Assembly: GCA_028554755.1 (NCBI GenBank) | Contig: JAPTOF010000006.1 | Coordinates: 16,367,001-16,431,000 of the forward strand | Direction: 5' to 3' | From: Cordia subcordata | Lineage: Eukaryota; Streptophyta; Magnoliopsida; Boraginales; Cordiaceae | Length of the DNA: 64,000 bases | In this document: piece after piece, positions 44,893-55,467 of the stretch | Numbering within the stretch: position 1 is the stretch's first letter | Layout: each line of letters opens with the position of its first letter | The notes under the pieces: generated by a model | Told to the model about the DNA's origin: nothing | Database searches by the model: none | What the model saw: only the letters and a program-made list of their open reading frames with translations | Made by a program: the position numbers and the translations under genes

Positions 44893-45805
44893 TGGCTCGT
44901 TTGGCATCATTGCTATTTTTGATTTTTTGTTTTTGTTGGTCACAATTTGAAAACCAGTTTGTTTATTTCCGTTTTTATTTTCTGGAAAAACAAAAACTAA
45001 CAACTTATTTTTTGTAACTTTGATAAACAAGAAAAAGTAGTTTTTTCAGGTTGCGACAACAAGTTTTCAAAACTTGTATTCACTTTATGGCGAATACCTT
45101 TTAGAATTATCTTTTGAAATTAATTCAAACTCATTATTTTTTTGAAAAATAATTATTAAAATTAAAATTATTTAAAAAATATTTTAAAAATAAAATTAAT
45201 TTTATAAAAATAATTTTTAAAAATACTTAAAAATATTTTGAAAAATAAATTTAATTTAAAAATATTTTCTAAAGATAATTTTAATAAATTTAATATTTTA
45301 AAATAATTTTAATAAATTAAAAAACTTTTAAACATTATTAGATAAATTAAATTTATTTTTAAAAATAATTATTTTATAAAAATAATTATTAAAATTATTT
45401 TTAGAAACCTTGTAAAAAATAAATTAATAAATTAATAAATTAAAATTTTAAAAAATTTCAAAAATGAAAATAAAAATATAGCCTCAAAATAATCAAACTT
45501 ATTTTTTTAAATTATAATCTTAAAGAAAATAAAATAATTTTAAAATAATTCTATTATTCTTTTACAAAATATTCTCACATATTTTTATGTGTTCTATTTA
45601 ACACAAAATTCTAAAATAAAAAATAAGAGACAAAAATAGTTTGTAAACTATGGACAACCAAAATTGTTTTTGGTTTTTGTTTATAGATTCTATAATTTAA
45701 CCAAACGCATTTACAGTTTCTGTTTTTAATTGTTGTTGACAGTTTTTTGTTTATGATTCTAGTTTCTGTTTTTAAAATTTTTGACAACATTACCAAACAA
45801 GCCCT
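44893..45805. mobile_element. Foldback / MITE-like element, about 910 bp
   Basis: The left end GGCTCGTTTGGCATCATTG pairs with the reverse complement of the right end, GGGCTTGTTTGGTAATGTTG, and further inverted similarity (tttgtttttg.. / gtttctgttttta..) continues inward. The core is very AT-rich and non-coding. A target duplication is not clear. Confidence 0.5.
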
Positions 45806-46672
45806 AAGCTTTCTGCATTACAATTTCTCAAAGAGAGTTTACCACTTGGTAGACTCTTACGTCATGGTGCTACCAAATCGTAAGAGGTAAAGCCGTTGTA
45901 TACTAGGATAGATAGGACAAAGCCTTTAGCACCAATGTGCGGGAGATTCTTTAAGGATATCAATCAAATCGAATTTCGGTTTAAAATATTTATTCTCTGT
46001 ATCTTCTATTTTTATGTACTATTGTATCCTAGATTTCAAAATAAAAAAATTACATAATTTAATTTCAATTTTATTTATGAAATTACAATATCTGTCCAAC
46101 TGTATTTTTGAACAATTACTCAAGTCCATGGCGTGTAGATGGTTTACAATTGATCTCTGTGTGCTTGTTTACAACATTACCTCCTTGGCTAACAAATCCA
46201 CCACCATCAACGATTTGAAGCCATCTATCAAGAAGGTCAACTATTTCACTGTCCCTGAAATCAAACATTGACAAGAATTATTGGTCAGTGTGACCTGACT
46301 TCATATGTCACGCTTATTCAAAATTTTCCGAATAAATTTCACAAATTTTAAAGTAGTCTCCCATATTAAATTATGGTCTAACTAATTAAAATTAATTTCC
46401 GTTATCAATGAAACCATGCAAATCTGACGGATTATGTTTGAGAACTAAATTAATATTTAGGAGCACAATAACATAATCAAGATCATCTGTAAGCCTTGTA
46501 ATTTTATTATATTAAATCATAAATCTGAAATGCATGCTAACTGATTAAAGTCGGATAAGTAATGAGTGCTTAATATAAAATGACTAATTTAATAAGGATA
46601 TAATGGAAAAGAAAATTTGGTTAGAATTGTTAGTTTACTTATTTCTGCCTCGATATGATAAAGTAATCAATA
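45806..46672. other. AT-rich intergenic DNA, no gene seen
   Basis: Short chance ORFs only. No similarity to a known family was recognised. Confidence 0.5.
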
Positions 46673-46673
46673 T

Positions 46674-46775
46674 TCGTCTTATTTTCTGTAATTACAAATA
46701 AGAAAATTAATTTAAAAACTTCCGTCGTCTTATTTTCTGTAATTACAAATAAGAAAATTAATTTTTAAAAACTTC
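46674..46775 (+). repeat. Tandem duplication, about 52-bp unit
   Basis: Two near-identical units beginning cgtcttattttctgtaatt, next to the TRIM at 46813. Confidence 0.9.
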
Positions 46776-46812
46776 AGATAAATTTAAAACAAATACAGAT
46801 TTCATTACGTAA

Positions 46813-47149
46813 TGTAAAGAATTTTGCGGTTCCAACTTGAGGTTATAAGGTGGTCTTAAATCTTATTATTTTTCTATGTGGGAGGAGAATATATTTCAAC
46901 ACCCCTAGAGCCAAAAACCAAGAACAACTAAAAATACCAAAAATAGGTGTTCAAACGATCCAAAGGACAAAGGCAAGTCACACGTACAGACGCGAGAAAC
47001 TGGACCAAAACTCAGCTTTGATACCATGTGAAGAATCACTAGGGTCCCATTATAAAATCAATTGGTTAATATGAGAAGTGACGCAAGACCTTATAAAATG
47101 GCCTTAAATCTTATTATTTTTCTATTTAGGGAGAGAATATATTTCAACA
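46813..47149 (-). mobile_element. TRIM retroelement (337 bp) with complete ends
   Basis: Terminal direct repeats at 46813-46901 (89 bp, internally shortened) and 47027-47149 (123 bp) both start TGTRAAGAAT and end TTTCAACA. The 5-bp target duplication CGTAA is perfect (46808-46812, 47150-47154). Next to the right repeat the minus strand reads TGGTATCAAAGC (47015-47026), one base away from the usual initiator Met tRNA primer site. A purine-rich GGCTCTAGGGG lies next to the left repeat. The internal part is 113-125 bp and non-coding, so the element depended on proteins of a larger copia-type element. Confidence 0.92.
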
Positions 47150-47154
47150 CGTAA

Positions 47155-48229
47155 AACACAAACAAAATAAGTAGTTTACTATTAACTCATTCCAAATACA
47201 GTATAAGACTGTCGAGCTTAAAAGCTAAGTCAAAAAATGACGAATATCAAGATATTAATTTACTAATTAAAGAGCATTGGCTCAAGCCAATCAGACATAC
47301 ACCCACGATGGCTTTTTGGTCCAGCTAATTGAAAGTCCAGAGTGCATTCTTCTCATAATTTTTTTCTTTTAAACTTTTTAAATGAAAAATTAGTATCCCT
47401 TTCTATGCTGGAAAAAGTAGAGGGAGATTATCAGATTATAAAAGTCTTTTAATAATGTAAGAAGCCCTACACTCTTTAAATAAATCAGAGATCAGGATTC
47501 AATCTATTCAATTTACTCCACTGTCTTGTACAAATAACGAGTATTTCGTGTTTCCAATGAGTTGTAACCATTTCAAAACATCAAAAAATGAATTAGTAGA
47601 AGAAAAACATAATATAAATAAGGGCTCATATTTTTACTTTTGATTATAAAATTAAGTAAATTAGAGTGGCAACAGCTGATTATAGCTTGAAAATAGGAGA
47701 TATCAATCCTTATGAAACTAATGGGCTTAATTAATTAGGTAATCTTGAATTTTAATTCGTTTTAGGATTATATTGAAATACAAAAATAAATTAGTGAATA
47801 TTCCTGAACTAGAAATGAATAATATGCATAACAATTAGACTTAATATGAATAATTGATCGTGTTGAATTCTTTGAGTTACTTAATGAAGTTATGTGGTTA
47901 CCAAAAATTATGCAAGGGATAAAAGCTTTCGAATAAAATGTATTTTTTTTTCTTTTGTGTTTTGTCCCAGCGGCGATAACAAATTCCTTATATTTTAAAA
48001 TTCCCTAATAACTTTATATGTTAAAAAAATAGTTTTATATAAACCACGGAATGTAGGGGCAATTGTGTAACATTTTTTATAGTATATGAATATTAGCAAT
48101 ATTTTGTGTAACATATAGTGAATATTAACGAGATTCAAGACCAAGAAATTTTATGCTATTTTGGCAAAACATAGTGAGTAGTTTACCTGTAGGTAAAGAG
48201 GATAACTGGTAAAATTTCTATCAACAGAA
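47155..48229. other. AT-rich intergenic DNA, no gene seen
   Basis: No coding region or repeat recognised. It includes the probable 3' region of the small gene at 48230-48792. Confidence 0.5.
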
Positions 48230-48792
48230 CTAGTTTAAAGATCCAATATAATTAACATGAGTACTACTAGAATTTACTTTTTCTTGTAACCTTTTGTACC
48301 TTGAATTACAAGCAAATCTTGAAATCTGCTGCTTTTGAAATCGAGGACCCTCATCATAACCTTCGCATATTATCTCCCCGTTAGCATCTCTGTAGCATAC
48401 AATACCTTCTGAACTGTCTTCAAAAACCTGTCCAAGATATTCAGCTAAGCATGAGAAAGTATCCACTTCACAAAAGGTTACAGTTTTAGCTTCAAGAAAG
48501 AAAGATTAAAACACTAATACTAAGTTATATGATGAATTGAAGGAGCAGATCAAGTGGTCGAGATTATTTTTTGTCGTGTGATAACTCGGGTTCGATTTAT
48601 ATGAATGTCGAACTACGTATAAATATAGTAAAGCAAACAAACCTTGATCCTGAGAGACGATCCACTCTGAAGAGAGGTGCTAGTAGCAGCTATATGATTG
48701 TTTGCCTTCACCAACAATCTAGTAACAGGCCTTTTGGTTGAAGCAGGCTTTTGAATGAAGATAGGAGCAGAAATGGTGTATCTTATAGCCAT
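48230..48792 (-). CDS. Small protein of unknown function, probably organelle-targeted, two exons
   Basis: The first exon (from ATG at 48792) codes about 50 residues rich in Ser, Thr, Arg and Ala with no acidic residue (MAIRYTISAPIFIQK.. LLVKANNH..), like a plastid transit peptide. The second exon (about 48500-48230) carries a conserved-looking core: VDTFSCLAEYLGQVFED, then GIVCYRDANGEIICEGYDEG, then a basic tail. Low repeat content and open frames in both exons support a real gene. The strong donor at 48642 (AAG/GTTTGT) does not put the two exons in one frame with the best acceptor near 48491; a donor four bases further (T/GTTTGC) does. So the exact junction is open. I do not recognise the family with confidence. 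Confidence 0.65.
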
Positions 48793-49391
48793 TGGTGAGC
48801 GTGTCTATATGATGTTAAGAAGAAGAAAACTATGTGTTTTTTGTTTATATATGCTATATGTGTGTGTTATATGAGGCTAAAATGGGCACTATATACCAGC
48901 ATAATTAAGTATATAATATTAATGATCTGACTATTTATTGTAAGCTTTGTTTTCTTCGTAATGGTTTCAAATGAATTATTTCCTAAATATCATCATCATT
49001 TAGGTAGCGGATGATGATGCATAATTATACAAACTTGTGGGCTCCATTTAGATTATTTATCTCATATTTGGTGGGTCTATAATTTAGTAACAATACACTA
49101 TATGTGGCTCTAATGTGCCAAAAAATTATTTATCAATGCTCTCTTACACGCAATACACTATAAACGGCTCCTATTTGCCAGACAATAATATTTATCAGTC
49201 CTGTGTCTCTCTCACACACTCACGCTCACGAAACACACAAAAGTCATAGATGATGAACTACAAGAAAGCATGTAGAGCTTCTTCTACAATTAAGGTACAA
49301 GGATAATAGGGCTTAGACCCCTTAGTTAGTTAGACATTCTAACTAACTCTGCCAGCTAAGCACTAGCTGCCCTAACTACTTTATAGACTTA
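48793..49391. promoter_or_regulatory. Upstream region of the small gene
   Basis: Upstream DNA on the minus strand side of 48792. A TATA-like stretch (TATATAA-type, near 48845-48860) lies 50-70 bases from the start codon. Two similar stretches near 49085-49120 and 49150-49180 both hold acaatacactata and a gccaaaaaat/gccagacaat block. No other gene seen. Confidence 0.4.
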
Positions 49392-49665
49392 TAGTGTGTT
49401 TGGAATGATTTTATTTTAAAATACTTATTTTATTTAAATTTGGAGATATTTTATAAAATTTAAAATATCTTAATACATGCATCATGCATTCTTTAGTTAT
49501 CAAAAATAAAATAGGATAGATTGCTTATTTCTTATAAGATAAAAAGTATGGTTTGTTTTGAATTTTTTAAAAGATACATGATAAGATGTCTTAAATTTTA
49601 TAAAATTTCACTTTATTTTAGTATGATAAGTCTCTTAAAATAAGATTATAACAAATAAAGCATTA
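49392..49665. mobile_element. Foldback (MITE-like) element, about 270 bp
   Basis: Almost the whole element is an imperfect inverted repeat: the left arm (GATTTTATTTTAAAATACTT.. ATTTTATAAAATTTAAAATATCTTA) matches the reverse complement of the right arm (..ATCTTATTTTAAGAGACTT.. ATTTTATAAAATTTAAGACATCTTA). It has no coding content. Transcribed, it would form a long hairpin. Confidence 0.65.
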
Positions 49666-50661
49666 ACTACTTAACTGACTAATTGTTACAAGCACGGCAT
49701 TTATTGTGACATATAGCTTATTAGTAGGAACTTACATGGTGAACTTATTTTTCTATGTAGGAAGAATAAATTTTTTGGTAGGTGACTTTATCAGTTAAGG
49801 TGCTTTTCACAAACAAAACTTGATTAAAGCATCAATAGTCCTGCAAATACAGACAATAGGTGGCGTAAACTTGTTAGTCAAGGAGTTTTGGACTCACAAG
49901 TCAGGGGGATGAAGATTTTCAATTGGAATAAAACTGAGACGCAATAGCTTAGGGTAATGTTTAGAATTAGTTACCTTTAGCCCCTGATTCTTGCAGTATT
50001 TGTGAACTGTGAGCATAATAAAAACTAAGAGAGTGTTTTGTTTGCCTTAAATTGGTCAAACCTGCATTCTAATTTAAGTTACTAGACACGTTTGTTGTAA
50101 TAAAAAAAAGTGTTTTTTTAAGTGGCTTTAAGCAAAAAATTAAAAACCTCTCCACCACCCCCAACTTCTGTTTTTATTATGGCTTAAGTACTTTGGGAAA
50201 AAAGTAAGTGCAAGTTTTGCTAAATCATTTACTATCTTATTATTATCTTTTTTATCTTTTATTACTAAAACATCTTTATCCTTTTATTTTATACTTATCC
50301 TTTCATTTTTATTACTATAATTTATTTAGAAATTATTACATACTTATATTATATATAAAATAAATTAAATCTTTAAATTTATAACATTTTGATAATTAAC
50401 TTTTGAGAAATGAATTAATAACTACATTTATATTATGTATGACTGAATTCTACTTTTCATGTCTTTATAGTTATTTTAATAATATATGTTACTTTTCAAC
50501 CCACTTTAACTAAACAAGTAAAAACTTATTTTTATAACTACAACTTTTATTTAAATATATAACTACTTAAAGTCGATAAAAAAATCTCTTAAAGCCAAAG
50601 ATACTTTCTTTAGATAGTTTTCCAATAAACCAATCCGAAAGCCCTCTAAATTAGATTTGAA
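49666..50661. other. AT-rich intergenic DNA, no gene seen
   Basis: No coding region, clear repeat or regulatory element recognised on either strand. Confidence 0.5.
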
Positions 50662-50667
50662 GTCCTT

Positions 50668-50897
50668 AGAGGGTGTTTGGTTTTACTTATTTTAGGTGCT
50701 TATAAGCTCTTAGAAAAAGACACCCAAACACATACTTTTTACAGTTTGGGTGCTTATAAGCACCACTTAAACAAAGCAAGGGTGTTTGGTTTTGATTTTT
50801 TTGTGCTTATAAACACTTAAATAGTAAAAAGCATGTGAGAAGACATTTTACTTTAAGTGCTTATAAGCATTCAAAATAAGCAAAGCCAAACACCCTT
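50668..50897. mobile_element. Tourist-like MITE, about 230 bp
   Basis: Ends are inverted repeats: GAGGGTGTTTGGTTTTACTT on the left and, reversed, AAGGGTGTTTGGCTTTGCTT on the right, extending to a shared GTGCTTATAAGC block. Trinucleotide TTA flanks both ends, which fits the PIF/Harbinger (Tourist) type. Inside, the phrase gtgcttataagc is repeated several times. Confidence 0.7.
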
Positions 50898-51454
50898 TTA
50901 GTATAATCTAAATGGGAGTCGGCTACTTGTCGGATATGGCCTTATTCCAACAATTTTATACCCGACCCCAATTAATTTGGATCTTACTGAGAGGAGAAGG
51001 CTAGGGGCCCAGTCAAAATTGTAACCTTGGAATTGAGATTGACTCAGTACCTAGTCTGCTTAAGTTACGTTAGTATTCATCCCATATCAATTTCATTATA
51101 AACAAAAACTCTTCTAAAATCAGAAGAATTTGTTGTCTTATATGCGAATAGTGATCACCCAAATATCCAGATCATGTACGTGTAAACCTTCAGTCTACTT
51201 GAACGTGGAAATGCGGTTTATTCAATTATAGTTTAATAGAAGGATCTTTTTTTTTTTTTTTTGTGAGGGTAAAAAGAAGGATCAAAGTCTAGCATATTAG
51301 AACCGGAATAACCAAAGAATAGTGGAGGATGCGTGCCTTTTCTTTAAGAATTTGCTTCAATGGCGTCGTTGGTAGCACGTATGCCACTGCAAATTGTTTA
51401 TTAGGTTAATGTCGCCATTGATACCTAGATTATCCAATAAAACGGGTCGAGTAT
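50898..51454. other. Intergenic DNA, no gene seen
   Basis: Contains a T-run at about 51247-51262. No coding region recognised. Confidence 0.5.
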
Positions 51455-52015
51455 ATGGGTGCGCAAGTTATAATATACACCCAAAATACGATACATCTAA
51501 AAGTGTAAGGTACATCACCCAATAAATTTCACAATTTGACCATCGGATCAACTGGAAATTTAACGAGTTCATTCTTCTCGTACTGATGTACACACAACAC
51601 AACCACCCAATCGTTAACCGGACATCGGTAACACATCCGATTGCGAGCTTCAAAATCGATCACAAATTGTGAACATATTATTTACAAGTTGTGGATATAT
51701 TGTTCACAGATTGTGAGCATATCTTAAAGAGTTGTAAATATGTAATTTATCTTTTTAAACATATGATATAAAAATTTTGAACATATAATTTAAGAGTAAT
51801 GAATAAGTAAATTGTGAACAATTAAAAGTTTTAAACATAAAGTGTTAAAAATTATAAACATATAACATGCAATTTGTAAATAGTTAAAAGTTTTAAACAT
51901 ATAGTATAAAAATTGTGAACTTATAATAATAAAGTTATGAATGTGTTACTGTGGCATGCACAACGATAGGTGAATACACAATATTTTGGGTGTACGGTAT
52001 CTAGTCCCATATGGG
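51455..52015. mobile_element. Possible MITE, about 560 bp
   Basis: Left TACACCCAAAATA (51474-51486 region) pairs with right TATTTTGGGTGTA (near 51980-51995), and each end also has a second block (atatgggtg). The core repeats short phrases such as attgtgaac and gttttaaacat. Non-coding. Boundaries and target duplication are uncertain. Confidence 0.45.
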
Positions 52016-53687
52016 TGACACATTTGTTGCAAGGAATCTCTTCAATATTCTTTCTACTGATAATTTATCATATTATTTTCTTTTTAGTTTTACAACCTGT
52101 TTAGCATTTCTTACCTTAGTTGTGAAAGGTGTCAATGGTTATTTTTGTTAAATTAACAAATATATAAAATAACTCTTTTTTTTAAAAATATTTTGGAATT
52201 TCATAAAAGGTAATTATTTAATTATTATATTGTTCTACCTTTGAACCATAAAGATTGATTCATCGTTCTTCTTTTATTTGTCCCAAATTATAATCTCATT
52301 TTTTTTTTTGTGTTTTAAGATAGTTGACTTATTGGTTTTCTCAATACGCCTAATTAAATAAAGTGTATCTTTGTAATAAATATAAATATTAAAGGATTGT
52401 TTGTCCAAGAATCATTTAATTAAAAGATTGTTTGTCCAAGAATCATTTAATGTCAATATGAGTCATTTAATATTAAGAAAGGACTAAAGAATATTTTTTG
52501 CTTTAATTATACAATAATTTTTAAACCATATGAAAAAGAATGTTAGCATATTTTTATGAGATAAATCTAATAATTTAAGTTATTAAAGTTTTTATAGATT
52601 TAAGTGTCATCATCGCTTATTAACATGCTCAGTGTGCAAGATTTTAATCTTACTTCTAGAATTTCTAGCAAAATTAAAATGGTTCTGGGGGAAAGTTAAA
52701 AGATGCTACAAACATGAAAAATAAAGCATTCAATTATTATCAAAGCGTAAAATGGTAAATATTTCAGTATCTTGGCCATTTATTAGTTAAAACCACTAGA
52801 AAAAAACAAAGAAAGAGGGGACTCATAAAAATATTATGTAGATTCTACTAAAATATGTATATGTCTCACCATCACGTGTAATGTTAATGACACATGTAAC
52901 GATCAGTCAGGCTCGATCTTTACAACAACCGAGAACTTCCACCAAAATTTCATAACTCAGTGGAGAATCTGAATATCCTTGATTGTTGCCCAGCCAAAAA
53001 AAAAAAAAAAAAGAAAAAGAAAAGAGAACATCATTTATAGTCTTGAGTTTGAGAAAGTGACGCCTACCTTCCTTAGCTCATAATTGCCCATAATTTATTC
53101 TTAGATAAAATGTATATCACTCACTGTAATTTATCTAATTAATTAAATATTCTCTTATAATTTATTTAATTAATTAATTATCCTTATAATTTTAAAACTT
53201 ACTATATTATTATCTATATTTTTTTGAAGGTGACATAATGATCTTTCTATCCCGTTATTATTGCAATGTCGTTCGTTGAAAATTAGGTCTTTTTGTGAAA
53301 GTATATAACACATTACATATTTTAACATAACACCCATAGATGCTAAAAAAAAAAGAAAGAACATATATCTCACAATAGATTAATTAGGACATAAAACATT
53401 ATCGTATGAAATTATGCCATCTTTTAAACGAATAGGAAAGCAAAGTGATATATCTTAAAACACAAAAAAAAATCAACTATTTAGCAAAAAAATAATAATA
53501 AACTAATTAAAAATGTTATAGAGCGATGGTTGCCTTTTACCCTTCTGTTTTTTGTTCTTGTCTACGCCAATAATTCGTTGAAAAATAGTGTTGAGCAAAA
53601 TTAGGTGAAACAAGACAGCAATGAGCCAAATGTGCTTCCTCTATTTTCTGTATATGTTGATGCCATCTTGCCCACATGCACCAGGAT
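52016..53687. other. AT-rich intergenic DNA, no gene seen
   Basis: Holds a 33-bp tandem duplication at about 52390-52455 (aaagattgtttgtccaagaa units) and an A-run at 52997-53013. No coding region recognised. Confidence 0.5.
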
Positions 53688-53785
53688 TTTTTGAAAAAGA
53701 TCCTACCTTTTGAAATTCGTTTCAAAATTACCTTAATTTGAAATGCGTTTTTGAAAATACTTTATTCAATAATTGAAAAACCTTT

Positions 53786-53909
53786 CGATAATTGAATTAC
53801 CGAAAACATTTCAAATTTTAAATTGGTTGAGGAGATACGCGGCATTGGGACTTGAAGTTATTCAATTACTGGTCGATAATTCAACGAACGTTTGGTAATT
53901 AAATTACCG
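53786..53909. promoter_or_regulatory. Subterminal near-palindromes of PMD-MULE copy 2
   Basis: Two 17-bp near-palindromes, CGATAATTGAATTACCG (53786-53802) and TGGTAATTAAATTACCG (53893-53909), with a weaker one near 53865-53884. Length and outer half (GGTAA..TTACCG) match copy 1, but the core is ATT-N-AAT instead of GTS-AC. A TATTTAAA box follows near 53927. Confidence 0.6.
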
Positions 53910-54093
53910 AACGGTATTTGGGTATTTAAACCCGATAACCCTTCCCTCTCCCCCTCACCCGCGAAAATCATCTTCTTCCCCATCCCACCTCCCCCCTCCC
54001 CCCTCCCCCTTCATTCTCCCATGCCAAAACTCTTCCAAAGTCAACCGTTTTCTACAAAACAAAAGCCCTAAGCCTAGGAAATAGCATCTAGTT

Positions 54094-54850
54094 GTAAGTT
54101 TGATAATTTTTACCGATTTGTATTTGCTATATATTTATGTTTATATGTATTTGTTATGTCCATATGTTTTGATATATGTATATGTATATGTTATATATGT
54201 ATACATTGTATGAGTGTGTAGATGTATATGTTATGTTCAAATGTGTATATGTATATGATCGTAATATGTATATGTTGTATATGTGTATGTAAATGTAGAT
54301 GTATATTTCATATGTTTTGAGTTATATGAATTTTAGAAATTTAAGAATTGGAAAATTAGAATGTAGTGGAAATGTAGGCATAACTTATAATTTATTAGAA
54401 TTTAGAAAATTATTGAAATTTAATAATTTAATGGAATTTAAGAGTTTATTAGAATTTAGGAATTTATTCAAATTTAAGAATTGATTAGAATTTATTAAAT
54501 TCTTTGAATTTAGGAGCTTTTAGAATTCATGGATTTAGTAATTATTGAATATAAAAAAAGAAATCATTGATTTAATGTTATTTTCATTATTATTGTTATT
54601 GTTATTATCATTATTATTATTATTATTAAGTATTTAATGGAATTTAGGAGTTCATTAGAATTTAAGAATTTATTCGAATTTAAAATTTGATTAGAATTTA
54701 TTTAATTATTCGAATTTAGGATTTTTTTAAAGAATTCGTGGATTTAGTAATCATTGAATATATAAAAAAACAAATCATTGATTTAATGTTATTTTCATTA
54801 TTATTGTTATTGTTATTATCATTAGTATTATTATTACTATTATTTTTATT

Positions 54851-54898
<48 letters not shown>

Positions 54899-55467
54899 GT
54901 TGTTGTTGTTGGTGTGATTAAATTTTTTTATTAATCTTATTATTAATATGAATGTAGGAATTTATTGACTTTTTAGATTTTTAGGAAATTAATGGAATTT
55001 AAGAATTTAATGGAATTTAATAATTTCAAGAGCTTGTTAAAAATTTAGGAATTTATCAGAATTTAGGACTGGCTTAGGAATTTAGGATATTTTTATAATT
55101 TAAAATCTTAATGGAATATTTTGGAATTTAGGAGTTTATCATAATTTAGAAATTTATTTGAATTTAAGAAATTTTTGAACTCGTTAAAAATTTTGGATTT
55201 TATTGGAATTTAGGAATTTCTTATAATTTAGGAAATTATTGAGATTTTGGATTTTTTTTGGTATTTAGGAGTTTATTGGAATATAGAAATTTATTTGATT
55301 TTAAGAATTGATTGGAATTTATGGGTTTTTAGGATTTATCATTTTAGTAATGATTAATTGACCTTTATTATTGTGATTGTTATTATTATTAACACAATTA
55401 TAGATTAATTTTTTATTTTATTTTTACTACTGTGAAATCATTATTATATTAAAATTTATGATTACAG
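54094..55467 (+). repeat. Repeat-rich leader intron of PMD-MULE copy 2
   Basis: Bounded by a donor (GTTGTAAGTTTG) and an acceptor (ATTACAG, ending 55467). The inside is made of diverged gaatttaggaatttatt-type units (54310-54540, 54620-54740, 54950-55340), with ATT/ATG trinucleotide runs between, including (ATG)n at about 54853-54898. Two longer blocks (about 54480-54600 and 54680-54800) are similar to each other. Confidence 0.75.

Noticed and set aside
46014..46271. Open frame of 85 codons in AT-rich DNA.
   Set aside because: No domain, poor start context and no splice partners; could not be supported as a gene.
46850..47074. Open frame of 74 codons.
   Set aside because: It lies inside the TRIM and spans its repeat and inner region; chance frame.
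54853..54898. ATG trinucleotide run considered as coding (Met or Asp repeats).
   Set aside because: Lies within the leader intron of PMD-MULE copy 2, next to other trinucleotide runs; a simple microsatellite.
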